From contig NC_045151.1 in NCBI RefSeq assembly GCF_008831285.2, forward strand, positions 1,421,544 through 1,485,543: a stretch of 64,000 bases of DNA, written 5' to 3'. This DNA is from Nymphaea colorata. Its lineage: Eukaryota > Streptophyta > Magnoliopsida > Nymphaeales > Nymphaeaceae. The notes below the pieces were generated by a model that saw only the letters and a list, made by a program, of their open reading frames with translations, had not been told where the DNA came from and ran no database searches. The position numbers and the translations under genes were made by a program. Shown in pieces: positions 1 to 12,033 of the stretch (positions are counted from its first letter, which is position 1; every line of letters begins with the position of its first letter).

Positions 1-1300
1 CTCTGCCCATCAAAGTCAACGAATAAAATATAGGAAAAGCACAGGCTAAGCAACAACTGAATGACCAAAACTATATGGTTTAAAGTTCAAGTATCTGTCA
101 ACAAGGACGAGATAAGAAAAACATGGTGTATGAAACAACACATAAAACCGTTGAGAGAAGATGAAAAAGAAAACCAGGAAACTAACTATTGCCCAGCAGA
201 TGCTTCTTCGATCTGGTACTTGTTCGTAGAAACAAGAAAACAAAAAGTGAGGTAATTTACTGTTGGTATTCCGGTACTTATAAATGAAGTACGAAGAACG
301 ATGGCCCACAAGGAACCTTCTTTCTCACTAAGCGAGACACAAGGAAGCATCCCAGTGGTTTCCTAACTTTCCCTAATCCTTATACCCTCCAAGACAAGGC
401 ACTTCCACCTTTACCAGGAAAGACCGCCAGCAAGGGCCCAGGTCAGCCTGATAACTGGCGAGCTGTCGACTTTAGATTATATTAAATAAGCATTTTTTAT
501 AGTGCAGCCGAATCAGGAATCAATAACTTGTGGTATTATCAGTTTCCCAAAGGAGAAAAATTTCAAAAAGGGCCATAATTAGCGAAAAAAATAAAGGCGG
601 AATTTACCGGCGTGAACACTTCAGGAAATTCAGAAAAAAAAAAGTTTGAAAAAAAGCACATAAATTGCATTAAACCTTTCCGTAATTCGAAACTCGGAAA
701 TTTTCCAAGGATTAGCAGAGCGATTGATCCAGTTTAGCAAAATTGGGCATCAAAGGAAAGAGATAAGCCAGATAATCTGTTAATTGCAGGAAAAAAAAAA
801 GTGAAATTATGAAGATATAAAAGCGCTCGAGCATTCTCAAAGTTCCAACCAGAACAGCCTCGCGCTCAGAGAAATCAGGGTTTTCTTCTACGATTCCCAT
901 CGATTGGTTCTACAAGGACCGTCAGAATTGCTATAATTTCCCCCAAAAAGAATACACAATTCGTTAGCCGTAAACAAGAAAAGGCACATCCCGAGTGCCG
1001 AGACCGAAAGTCTTAAGCCTATCTTCCAAGAAAACCAAATAACAGAGAAATTAAGAAAGAGAATCCTACCGATGATCCGCCGAGTTCGACAAGAGAGAAA
1101 GAGCGAAGGTAAGACTAGGAAATGTCCGATTCGCTAAGCTTAGCCGATACGTATTCCGGGCCCACGATCAACAGATTACAGAATTACTTAAACCGACCGA
1201 TCCCGCACAACAAAAGCAGAGCAAAAGGAAGACGACGTGCTCTCTCTCTCTCTCTCCGTCCTCCCTCGCTACCGTATATTATACTGGAGTTTGATTAATT
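1..1300 (-). promoter_or_regulatory. Probable promoter and 5' leader of a leftward gene outside the window
   Basis: On the minus strand this stretch resembles a plant 5' leader. A (CT/GA)n tract at about 1239-1257 is followed by a possible leader exon ending at 1070 with a GTAGG donor. After a short intron, an acceptor TAG lies just before position 909, followed by an ATG at 900 opening a short reading frame that starts MGIVEENPDF. I do not recognise that peptide. It runs into hydrophobic, T-rich sequence after about 26 residues, so it may be a short first coding exon or only an upstream ORF. The rest, down to position 1, reads like intron or UTR and gives no recognisable protein. The gene body would lie left of position 1. 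Confidence 0.35.
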
Positions 1301-1483
1301 GCCCCCAAAGACTTATGAACTACGGTATTGCGAAAAATCGGTTTTGAGAATGATGCGTGGTACGGTCAGGCTGGCGGTCGATCGGATCCCCATTTTTGAA
1401 ACAGTAAGCCTGGATCCAAATCTGAACCAGATCCAACGCACTCCAACTGCTCGAAGTCCAGATCCAATAAAACATAGTTGAGA

Positions 1484-2040
1484 AAAAGTAACCCCACCCA
1501 GTTAGGGCTGGCTATGGGGCCGGCCAAGGCTCAAAAAAGTTGGGCTGGGACTGGCTCAAACCAAAAAAGGCTCAAAAAAGTTGGGCTCGGACTGGCTCAA
1601 ACCAAAAAAGTTAGGCTCGGACTGGCTCAAACGTTTTGGTGGCAGCCCAAGCCCGACTCATTTAGTTATCAAGTCATTGCCCACCTATCAACTTTATATT
1701 GAGGCTCTATGTCTACCCTTATTTGAATCTCTTAACATTTTTTCTTAAGAGAGTCGGCGATGCACCAAATTTGTATGAAACCATCACGGCAACATAAGAG
1801 ATTGCAAAAGAAAAAAAAAAAACAAAACAAAATAAAAAATATATATATGGGGAGATGATTTAAATATACATATATAAGGCTTATGTCCAACCCCCAATAC
1901 TGGGTTCAGACTAATATAGCCTAACAAGTTTTTTTTTTTTTTTTTTTTGGCCGACCCGAATGTCAAAAAGTCAGCCCAAGCCCCACCCAACATGGCTAAG
2001 TCCATCGGGTACAGGGCCCGTTGCCCACCTTAGTGCTAGA
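1484..2040. repeat. MITE-like element with internal 38-bp tandem repeats
   Basis: The ends form an imperfect inverted repeat: TAGGGCTGGCTATGGGGCC at about 1503, and on the opposite strand TAAGGTGGGCAACGGGCCC ending at about 2032. Inside, at about 1530-1640, a unit containing AGTTGGGCTSGGACTGGCTC is repeated three times. A poly-T run lies at about 1929-1948. I found no matching target-site duplication, so the borders are approximate. Terminal sequences of this kind recur in plant hAT-type MITEs; that class is inferred. Confidence 0.45.
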
Positions 2041-3526
2041 TTTAGATTATGCAGCAGCATGGTTAGTTATTTGGTTTCAGACTAAGTATGAAACAAATAA
2101 TGTATATATATATGAGAAATTGGTAGGTACATAACCCCTTAACCCTTAGGTATAAAATCCATTTATCTTAGTTAAAACAACTGAAAAAGAATTTGAAGTG
2201 ACACGAAGGTCATGAATCATAGGCAACCAAAAGGGTGGTAAGAATGTGCCTAAAATGACAGCCAAAATAAAAATTAAAAAGCAGAAAGCCAATTAAAGCA
2301 GTTGGTTAGGTATTTATAAAACATAGCTCACTGAAGTGAGGAAAGTACACTGAAAAAGCTCAATAACCACCTTCATTATGTTTAAAATATTTTTAGATAC
2401 TTACATCACAAAGATCACGGCTTGATTAAAACAATGGGGAGTAAGGATCTCGGGTTTTCTTATACTTAATTCATATCAGTGATGAAAATAGATCTTATGG
2501 TAATGACAATTTATCGGCAGTTCCATGTAAAAGTACAATCCTGGGACAGCGTGAGGTAATACATGAGATGGGGACTGATTATATGAGAGTTTGATTACCC
2601 GGGATCTGATGTCTTAGGTTCACCTTGAGAGCATGTAGATTTTGAGAATCTAATATAATATGACATGTGCCTTTCAGCCCAACAAGAGAGTCGAAGCCTC
2701 CACTCTTTCTTCTACCTCTCAAGTTACCAACAAGGGCGTAGATAAGTGAAGGCTTTGTGGGGTATATGCCCCACAGAACCCATTCTCTGAAAGTTTAAAT
2801 TAGTGGTTGAATTTGAGTAGATCTAGGTCCAATTATATGGGACAGCCTCACGAGATTCAAGTCATTGTTCTATTGTCAATTGAAAATTTGTTAAAGATAT
2901 GATGCTTAGTGCCTAAAAATTTCTTGTTCCATCCTTAGATACCAATCTTGCTTTTGGTGCCTATGCTTTGCCATGCTTCAACTTCAACATTAACTCCCCC
3001 CTCCCCTTTTTTTACAGCATAAGAAGTTGACACCCCACTAACTTAAAAAAGACACTGGCTGCCACTGTAGATTTGAGCGTTATGAATTGAATATCCCAAG
3101 TAGAAGAAGAGAAATAATCTTGCTTGAAATCTGTAAGTTTTAAGACGCAAAGATTTATAAATTCGACATATTTCAGAGATTTCCCAAACAAACAAAAGGA
3201 ACCAGTAATACCATTTTGTGGAAGAAGAAGAACTTTAAAGTTTAGTAACAAAGACTAAGACTCTTCAGGTGGCTTAAGGCAACAAAGCATATTGGGATGT
3301 TGCATTTTCAGAGAAGAGAAGATTGGGATGGATGTGTAAGATTGGAAGGTCTTGCTAAGTAGCAAGGTTTGCCCGCTTTAACTTGTGCGAGAGTTTACTT
3401 ACTCCTTAAATATAATTGCTAAAATTTGTCTGTCGAAGCTGCTCAAAGACAGGCCGAAACCTTCTTCTCTTCCCTTTGCCTATGGGGTCTACGACTACTT
3501 TTGGATTTCGGTAAACCTATAGTATA
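2041..3526. other. Intergenic, nothing recognised
   Basis: AT-rich spacer. The short open frames here are broken, have no recognisable protein similarity and lack splice-site support. No RNA gene is seen. Confidence 0.6.
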
Positions 3527-3943
3527 TAGGGATGTTAACGGATCAGATTTGGATCGGATATACCCTTAATCATATCTTCTTTTTCGGATATTCATATATT
3601 CGGATTCGAACTCGAATAAAGAAAAGTCATGTCTGAAATCCGAGTTTACAATCCAAATCTGATTTTTATATTTATATCCGAAACCGAATTTTGAATCGGA
3701 TTTTGCCAATTTTCAAAATTTAATAGCACTAGATACATGATATTTGTCTAAAAATGAATCTGATATGAATCAGTATCTGAATCCGATCGGATATTTATGT
3801 ATACTAAATCCGATCAGATGTCATTTATTAAATTTGAATCTGATTTGATTTCTTAACCGGATATTGAATTTTTTTTTTCATATCCGATTTTTTGGATCGA
3901 ATCGGCTGATATTCTATTCAAATTGGATGTATTGACATCCCTA
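3527..3943. mobile_element. hAT-like MITE, 417 bp
   Basis: The left end reads TAGGGATGTTAACGGATC and the right end, on the opposite strand, TAGGGATGTCAATACATCC. The flanks are ATAGTATA (3519-3526) and ATAGAACA (3944-3951), which match at 6 of 8 positions as an aged 8-bp target-site duplication. The interior is non-coding and rich in repeated GAATCCGATC-like motifs. Related right or left ends occur at about 25031 and 34770. Assignment to hAT rests on the 8-bp duplication and is inferred. Confidence 0.6.
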
Positions 3944-3951
3944 ATAGAACA

Positions 3952-4690
3952 CCTCTTATGTTCAGGCTCTCAGTTATGCCCCTCCAAACAATTATTAACA
4001 TTTGTTGAACTTTGACGTGTAAAGAAAAGTTAAAATGCAAAAGAAATTCTTTCATGGCAGTATGCAGAGAATAAGAAAGACTTGCCGAATAGTTTTGCTA
4101 CCTACCTACTCTTGGAGCTACCTTCGATGGCAAGAATTTTGATAAGTTCAACTTTTAACAAACAGGGAAAGACAGGGGAAAAGCTCGTATTGATTACTTT
4201 TTCCCTAAACAGCCTTTCCTGACATATTTACGGATAGCAGATTAATGTTTGAGAAATTACAAAACTATCAAATTTTTAAAATAATTTGCAAACACATAAT
4301 AAAAGCATTAAGAATATATGAAAGAAGACCATATTTACCCCCAATGAAAAGTAGCTTTAAATAAAGAGATTTTTTATGTGGCTCTTCAAAATCTTGCTCT
4401 TCTTTTTTGTGTTTTTTTTTTATTTTGCCGCATGATTTTAAGAGATGGGGTGGGGGTGGAGAGAGGAAGAGTAGGGGTTAAATAAAGGTAAGCATTGGGG
4501 CCTTAAAATTGGGATCAACTTGATAATTTATTTTTAAAGTTATTATATAATATTATATATTGTTATAACTAATTATATTTATATATTATTTTATATTTAA
4601 AACAATGTTTATGCTAATAGGGCTCAGCCCAAACTATAACTACAGGTATTTGGGCCGATTGAGTCCTACTGCGCATTGGGCTGTGCCAGT
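3952..4690. other. Intergenic, nothing recognised
   Basis: AT-rich spacer with short homopolymer runs (T at about 4413-4422) and no coding or RNA gene signal. Confidence 0.5.
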
Positions 4691-4864
4691 TCGAAGTCCA
4701 ATCTTAGGGGCAACGACAACCCCAGCTGATCTTTAAACCAGCAGTACTTCACCCTCTGTCTCTACCTCTCAATGCTGACAAGAGTGGAATGCCCACAGGA
4801 ATTGAACTAGAGACAGCGTTGTTCAGGTGTCACAAATCCAATCAACTACGCTACTTGTCATAGA
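4690..4864 (-). repeat. tRNA-derived SINE-like copy
   Basis: On the minus strand there is a pol III A-box-like TAGCGTAGTTGATTGG (complement of 4838-4853), followed about 30-40 bp downstream by a B-box-like GTTCAATTCC (complement of about 4798-4808). This is the internal promoter layout of tRNA genes and tRNA-derived SINEs. No cloverleaf with a proper acceptor stem is apparent, so a functional tRNA is unlikely. Similar copies lie near 9.4, 26.6, 28.3 and 32.9 kb, which supports a repeat family. Confidence 0.55.
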
Positions 4865-5711
4865 GAGAGAAAGAGAGAGGGGATGTGAAATATTTGAGAA
4901 ATTAGTTTCTGAAAATATGTAGTTTGTAAAATTTCATTTGAAAGAAACTCTGTAATAATAAAAATCGAAACAGTGCTCTTACTTATGTTATAAATAATTT
5001 TCGGAGCGTGTTTTCGTGAATGATTTTGTCACATCAAGTGGTGCAGAATTTCCTCCTCCTTTCTATTCTAATGTGAATCTGATGTAATGGAGAAGAGAGA
5101 AAGAAAAACTCTTCGATCGATAAGATAAAGCCGACAGAATGGAGATCCATTGACAAAAATGAATGAGTGACAAGTAGTCCAGCCTGACACACCAAATCAC
5201 ATTATTATTTGGATGCCCCACCTTTTAATCTTGCTGCCAGAGCACTGGTTCTATTAACAGGCCAGAGAGAGAAACCGTCTACGCTTTCACATGAAACGCG
5301 GGACTCTGAAGATATATTATCTCTTCACTCACGCCCCACCACAGCTTTGTTCTCTGAAAATGAGGGAAAAGAAAAGGAGGTCTTCGGCTTCTCACGCTAA
5401 ATTGACATATTAAGTGTAGACGTTTGGCTTTAGAGACCATAGAAAAAATATGACGAACCATTTACAACCAACCGATGGAGACTTCGGCTACTTGGGTATC
5501 ACCCCCAACCATAAAAAATATACATACTTCTTTGACATTCATAGCTTTTTAAACGATCAATTCAAACTTGAGGATGCAAGAAATTTTCCTGTTATATCCT
5601 TATCTTAATTGCCCACCTATTTTAGCAATTAATGCGTGTTCCATGATATACCATGCAACATGTGTTTCTGGGGTGAGCCTCGCTACCCAAGCCTTAACTC
5701 AATTCCTTGTC
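4865..5711. other. Intergenic, nothing recognised
   Basis: Spacer between repeats, with a short GA-rich run near 4862-4881 and no coding evidence. Confidence 0.5.
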
Positions 5712-5719
5712 CCCTCAGG

Positions 5720-5897
5720 CAGGGGCGGAGTCAGGATTTTTTCTAGGGTCGAGCCAAGACGATTTGCGGGTCGGGCCAAGAGGAGCGACCGATAGGGCCA
5801 AACTAAAAAAATTTGATTTTTTCAGTGTAAAAAATAAAAATTTTCCTGGGCTCACCCAGGCCATGGCCCGGGTGGCCCCCCCCTCCCTCCGCCCCTG
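5720..5897. mobile_element. hAT (Tip100-like) MITE, 178 bp
   Basis: A small non-autonomous element with terminal inverted repeats CAGGGGCGGAGTCAGGAT (left) and CAGGGGCGGAGGGAGGGG (right, opposite strand). It is flanked by a perfect 8-bp target-site duplication CCCTCAGG at 5712-5719 and 5898-5905. The exact duplication suggests a fairly recent insertion. Termini of the CAGGGGCGGAGCC type with 8-bp duplications are established for plant hAT elements of the Tip100 group. Confidence 0.85.
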
Positions 5898-5905
5898 CCC
5901 TCAGG

Positions 5906-6844
5906 TACCGGGTCTACTTTCTCTGTATCGGGGTGCTGCCCCCTGCAGAACATTAAGTGGTCTATTTATCTTTGTAGAGCACAAAGAGCTGACATTATAG
6001 ACATTCGAAACAAAAACTGCCCACTTACAAACTAGTGTCAACCTTCTCCTTCATTCATTGAAGGGAAAAAGAGGGTAGCTTTTGAGCTAAGAGTTCATGA
6101 GACTTACATTCTTTTCCTCATAAAAAGAAAATGAAACGCAAAAGCTAACTTCTTTGATATTTTCATTTTGTCCTTAAGGAGGCTTTCCTTACACCCCCCT
6201 TTATATTCTAACAGGTCCTCTTGTCCCTTCCAGGGCCCAGACACAACCAGCTTCTTGAAAAATCACCAACTTGAACGTTTGAATAATCAATAACACGCAC
6301 GCTTAATTTGGAAGCTTCCCTTGTCTGATTGGTAGCAAAGTCTTAGTACCGGGAACCAAAAGGCGACGAAGCTTCGTGGGTGACATCTTGCAAGACAGCA
6401 CTTCGGATCGAAGCAACAGCACAAAGTAAACAAGGAAACTCGTGGATGAGGAGACTGAGCAGCAAAGTGGATGCCAATGATGTAGGTGTTGATTGGTGGA
6501 GTTCATGGTGGCATCATGTTAAAATGATCTTAGTCAATAACACAATATTTTTATACTCGAGAAGGTTTCGGCGCAACAGACGGGGTGGGGGCTGGTAGGT
6601 GACCAGTCTCTTGTTTTGAGTGAATGCAATTTGAAATGTAGCGAGGGCATCACTCCATGACACCAAAAACAAGCGTGGTATACTGGGAGAAGTGTGAGAG
6701 CTTTGGCTCTTTTATTGGGTGGTAGGATGAAATACTTCTCCATGCACCTAACAATGACGCACAATATTTTTTAAGTTGCTGACTCCGATTGTAAGTACAT
6801 TTGAACAAATAACAGCATTAGACAAAATAATGTCATATGTCTTA
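5906..6844. other. Intergenic, nothing recognised
   Basis: Spacer between a MITE and a LINE relic. Opposed short frames overlap each other and have no family similarity, so I read them as chance. Confidence 0.5.
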
Positions 6845-8650
6845 TTAATAAATGTTTCTTAAATAGAGTCTGGACTAATGAATTTCAGAAGTATAATGAG
6901 CTGAAAGATCTAACTTGGTCGACATCTGATCATATAACCATGCCTCATTATTGTAGAAAGCAACCTGGTTAGTTCACAGTTTGGTTTTATAATTCAAGTT
7001 GGCAGCCATTGATTGTGTTAAAGTGATACAAACTGTGCACAGGAAGGTGCCCAATGATAAAACCAATTAATGAACTTTAATCTGTTTGTGAAGGTTCTTT
7101 TTTGTGTTTTGTTTATAATGGCACAATTGTCTCACAAGGACAACAAAACTTGTTGTAAAAACGTGTAAATACTAATGAACAAACTGTTGGGGCTTTAGCA
7201 CCTAGGTGATTAGAATGAGTATTTCATCTTACCATTCAAAAGCGAACTGAAGCTCTCACCCAACCTTTTGTCCTTTTTTTTGTGCACTAGGGTGTCACCC
7301 TACTACACTTCAACTTGCATGTAAGCTTCCCATTTGCAACACAAGGGGTCGACATTTCAGAGATTTCAAACAGGGACTTACCACCTACCAACCCCCTAGA
7401 GGCAAGGTTTCATCACCTAGCCTGATAATTTTCCTAATAGTTCTTTCAAGGACAAATAGAGTACTGTTAAGGAAAACTTGTCTAAAGACATTAATGAACT
7501 TTCCTACAAGGGAAGACTGGTGTAAGATAAATGGAATGCACATTGCTCTCGTCCCAAAAAAAAAAAGGGAATGAACCTCATAACTATAGACTCATATCTC
7601 TTTATAACAACATTATGAAGTACTTAAGCAGGATAATGGCGTTAAGAATGAGATCATATTGGATCAAATCATTTCTGCTAATCAAAATGCTACATTTCTA
7701 AGCGTCATTCAGGATAGCTACTCACATAGCTAATAAAGATCCACTTGATGAACTCAACGAAAAAAAGAGCGGCATGTTTGAAGTCGGATTTGAGCAAAGC
7801 TTAGATATAGTCAATTGATGCTTTTATTGAAGAGCACTTTAGCCTTTGGTCTGACAATAGGCCAGTTAATTTGAGGGCAGTTCTAGGGCCAAACTATTGA
7901 CTGATAGGCGGCTGGTTCTCCCCTTTTCAAGAATATGATAGTTGATCTTTATAATAGGCTCATTTCTAATATGTTTCATATAATCAAAGAAGTCATTTCA
8001 ACAGATCATCATGTGGTGTTGAAGCACCCTATTAAATGATCTTAAGGCTAATTCTTCCCTCTTCCATGGAATGGACTATTGTGGGAATTATTATCTATTA
8101 GTCTAGGACAACATTTCAAGAGCTTCACTTACAAGGGGATCAGTTTTGGCTAGCAGAAATGGAGAAAGCAGATATGTTGCAGACATGGTTTCTTAGGGCT
8201 AGCAAGACATCATACGTTGCATGCAAGGCAAACTATTGATGGATGCTCGCTATCACACAGATGAACTTTAATGTAGAGATGGAAGATCATCTATTTTTTG
8301 AGTGTCCCATCGTCAAAACCATATGGAAGTCCATAACAAGGGTTTGGAATGCATGCAATCGCAACTTCTGGGATTATATAAGAATTTAAAAGATGGAATT
8401 GGTATAAATTCAGACATGAAACGCTCTTTTGCTGCCGGAGAATATGCTTTCACATGGTGGTCTGGTCTTTTGGAAACGAATCTATAATGGCTTACACTCG
8501 AAAATTTTATGGAAGCATTGTGATCTTGAAAGTTTTTGCAAATATGTTTGATTCACCTGTAGGGATTGGAGTTTAAAACTGGGATCTCATATGTGATTTT
8601 GTTGGATGTAAAAATCTTTTTTGGCCCTTATAAAATGTAAATTCAGCTGA
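6845..8650 (+). mobile_element. Degenerate non-LTR (LINE/L1-type) retrotransposon relic
   Basis: Broken reading frames on the plus strand retain blocks typical of plant LINE ORF2 proteins. Near 6865-6940 a segment reads RVWTNEFQKYNELK...TWSTSDH, like the endonuclease end. Near 7530-7660 INGMHIALVPKKK...NYRLISLYN resembles the reverse-transcriptase block usually written IPK-x-FRPISL. Near 8270-8340 EMEDHLFFECPIVKTIWKS resembles the zf-RVT region. Stops and frameshifts separate them, and the relic is far shorter than an intact plant LINE. An SSR-like A run lies at 7556-7567. It is inactive. Confidence 0.7.
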
Positions 8651-9138
8651 TCAGTAATCATCCCTTATGTAAGTATTTGTATTCTTGATGTACATAGTTC
8701 AATCGTATTCTTGATGCATATAATACAATGATGAATCTATCCTAATTTTGGGGTCTGGTACATAGAACAGTGTGTTACTGTCCTCATTGCTAAACAGGCT
8801 CAAAAGGGCGTATAATGACAAGAAAACTATGTTTTAGAACATATTTCATGAAAATACTGTTTTTTTGTTCCAAAAAATGATGTCATTATGTCCAGCATTT
8901 GACTGCTGAATTGGAAAACAACATCCACAATCACACCATGTGATCTAAAACAAAAATATTGTGTTCCTAAAACATGTATCCTAAGAGCGTTTTGGAAGAA
9001 AACAATGTTTTAATCAAACATCAAGGCTCTTTACAAACTTTTCAAATACGTGTATGCTGTTATCATTATCATAAGTTTACAACCAATGGGTTAAGCTTAT
9101 TTCTTTCTTTTGTTGAGTTTTTTCTTCAAATTAATTAC

Positions 9139-9144
<6 letters not shown>

Positions 9145-9188
<44 letters not shown>
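9145..9188. repeat. (TC)22 microsatellite
   Basis: Uninterrupted TC dinucleotide run. Shortly after it, at about 9248-9294, a 23-bp unit containing GGGTATATAAATGG is repeated twice in tandem. Confidence 0.95.
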
Positions 9189-9192
<4 letters not shown>

Positions 9193-9379
9193 CCACAACC
9201 ATTTTTAGGCTTGTATGTCTGATTCAGGTACATTGGATATACATTCGGAAGGGTATATAAATGGCCTTGAGAAGGGTATATAAATGGGCTTGAGTGTGCA
9301 TCAGGTCAGGTATGAAAGGTGGTACGTGAGATAAGAAAGCCACCCCTTCCCTCCACCCTCAGTGTCTAAGGGTGCCTTG

Positions 9380-9515
9380 GGACTTGGGTGGTTCCACAGG
9401 AGTGTCGCGCATGCTGCAGTTTGCAGTCAAAAATAGTAGCACCCATGGGAATCGAACTGAAAATGGGTCGTCTAGGCATCCCTTAGGCAGACCAGCTATG
9501 TTACACCCTTCGGGA
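9380..9515 (-). repeat. tRNA-derived SINE-like copy
   Basis: The minus strand carries an A-box-like GTAACATAGCTGGTCTGC (complement of about 9488-9505) and a B-box-like GTTCGATTCCC (complement of about 9446-9456). The layout matches the other SINE-like copies in this window. The boundaries are estimated. Confidence 0.5.
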
Positions 9516-10003
9516 CAGAACAGATCAGGCATGAAAGGGCTTCAGGTCATGTTTGAAGGGGTTTGGGTGTATAAGCCCTTGAGTCTGGAGTCACTTGGGG
9601 CATAAAATAGTTAGTTGTTAATCTGGGTCAGTTCAAACAATTTTGACCCAATCCGTAATAAAGATGGGTCTGAAAATATTTGTACAAATAAAGTCATTTC
9701 CTGTTTGTGCTAGGTTGGCCGGACCCAGTTGCATCCTTAATTTTAGGTAGGTCTTGCAAAAACGGCAAATAAACCAAATATGACACGTTCAGGTTCAGTT
9801 CAGTGAGTCATTTGAATGGTTTACACTCCAATGCATGTTTTGTTGTTTTTTAAATCAAATTTAAATTACTTTTTAAATGAAAAATAGGAAAAAATATGCT
9901 GATCCGTTAGCCCATCCGATGCCATATCGACGAGCAATCCAAAATTACGCGGACACCAGTATTGATAACATTGGCTTCACACACAAATAACTAAACCGTC
10001 AAG

Positions 10004-10378
10004 TAGGGCTGTACAACAAGTAAAGCCAACTCGTGCTCGACTACAACTCGCTCGATTAAGCTCCACTATAGCTCGACTCATTTGTCAAAGGAGTTGAGCT
10101 TGAGCTTAGAAAACTCATGCTTATAAACAAGTCGAGTTTGAGTTACATCAACTTCGCTCAAGTAAACTTGAATAAGCTCATTTCTTCTAGGCTTTCTTAT
10201 GTTTTTTTGTAATTTCCAAACTTAAAAAGGACAATGAACAAGTCAAATATGGAACTCGTAAACGAGTCGAGCATGAACTGTGACTTGGTCTACAGACGAA
10301 ATTGAGCTGACCTTAGACAGCTCCAGCCAAGCAAGATATGAGTCAATTTGAGCTAGACTTGGCTCATATGCAGCCCTA
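10004..10378. mobile_element. hAT-like MITE, 375 bp
   Basis: The ends are TAGGGCTGTAC (left) and TAGGGCTGCAT (right, opposite strand). The flanks CCGTCAAG (9996-10003) and TCGTTAAG (10379-10386) agree at 6 of 8 positions as an old 8-bp duplication. The interior is rich in CTCG/GAGCT motifs. Related interior sequence recurs at about 18575-18710 and 21260-21430. Confidence 0.65.
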
Positions 10379-10842
10379 TCGTTAAGGAGCTCATTTGTAG
10401 CTTGTTTGACTGAGCAGACTAAAGGAGCCAAGTCTGAAGGAACACAATGTCTTCACGCCTCGAGCACTAGCCCGATCCAAGTGACCCATGCTCAACTTGG
10501 TCAACTCATCGGATCAAGTCATAACTAACATGACATTAGCTGAACCCATTCAAACCAAGTAATACTCGAGGGCTGAACCCTGATTATGAGGTCTTCTAGA
10601 TTATCTCGAATCAAATCCAAACAATACGCAGCCAGTGAAATACAAGTTTACTTGAAGAAGATCTGACCCGATCGAACTAAAAGGCACTGAGAGAAGAAAT
10701 CTCTTCGGGAGAAGAACTAAAGAAAATAAAGCAGCAGACCTACTCTTCAGTTCTTCAAATGACCAGACAGGCCTCGTTTATATCAGTTGGCAGTCTCCAG
10801 TAGAAGTTCATAGCAGAACAAACCTCCATTGTTGATAAATAG

Positions 10843-11150
10843 TCCCTACCCAATAAGGGTACTAGACGCAAGCCCAGCTGTAGTGCTTCAAACTCCGACT
10901 CAACTCGTGGGCTCAAGGAAATTTGGATGAACTTGGCTCTGCTGAACTCCTAGTTCAGTCACATGACTGATTGAACTAAAGGGCTTTCTTTCTCCCTACC
11001 CAATAAGGGTACTAGATGCGAGCCGAGCTGTGGTGCTTCAAACTCCAACTCTGCTCATGGCTCGGACAAGCTCAATGAAATCTGAATGAACTTGGCTCGA
11101 CTAAGCTCGAGTTCAGTCATAAGACCAGTTGACTAAAGGGCTTTCTTTTT
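10843..11150. repeat. Tandem duplication, two copies of a 150-bp unit
   Basis: The unit begins CCCTACCCAATAAGGGTACT and restarts exactly 150 bp later (10843 and 10993). Both copies end with a GGGCTTTCTTT motif. The copies have diverged at scattered positions. No coding content is seen. Confidence 0.8.
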
Positions 11151-12033
11151 CCAAAGGACAAACCTTAAGCAATAAGGCACGCTTGAGTCAAGACAAGTTG
11201 AAGATCCTGAATCGTTTTGTTGCATTGTCCGAACTTTTCTTTGGTTGCATTTGATCACTTGGTTTCTTGATGTTAAAGAGATCTGAAATGCACACGAGGC
11301 ATTTTCTCTCTCACTCTTGGAAGAACACCGTGAGTTCAGAGGCTCCATTGCTCGTCTAAAGCGTAAAACCCCGAGGCCGATTTCCTGGTCTCAAGTTTCT
11401 GGTCTCAAGTTTCTGGCATGGATTGGCTCGGCTAAAGGATAGCTATTATTGAGATTTGAAATAGTGACCGGCGACCTATCAACCCTTGGAGCAACCAACA
11501 GGCATCCCTTCGGTACCTCAGGGCTTTGAGAAATCCAGCATGGCATTAAAATAAATTCACAAGACCGATGGGCAATCTTCACTGGACTAGCTTTGTTTTG
11601 TATTCGTATTCGCAATATCTGACAAACAAAAAATGCCATATCTTTCTTTAAAAATCGTATCGGCCAATATTTCAGAGACGGGTCAACTCCACGCGTATCG
11701 GATGTATGGTACAACAGTGACAGATCTGAAGTGTAGACTGATCCGCCACAAAGTTAGGAAAAGCAGAGACACTGTGAATTAACTCATTTTCAAAGCATAA
11801 ACATAGTCACAACAGTAACAGCCTTCTTAACATACCCGTGAGGAAGGCCATGGCTCCCTCACTGTCCTCATGCTCTTCTTCTGTCGACATGTTGCAACCC
11901 AAAGAAAACAGTGTTCTCCTCCTCGCTGCCTAACAGAAGAATGACGGCATGGAATACAGAGCACAGTAACACAGACATGAATTTCATAATGGTAACAAGA
12001 GAGGAAGGAGACAACAGGGTAAGGGTCCGTAAG

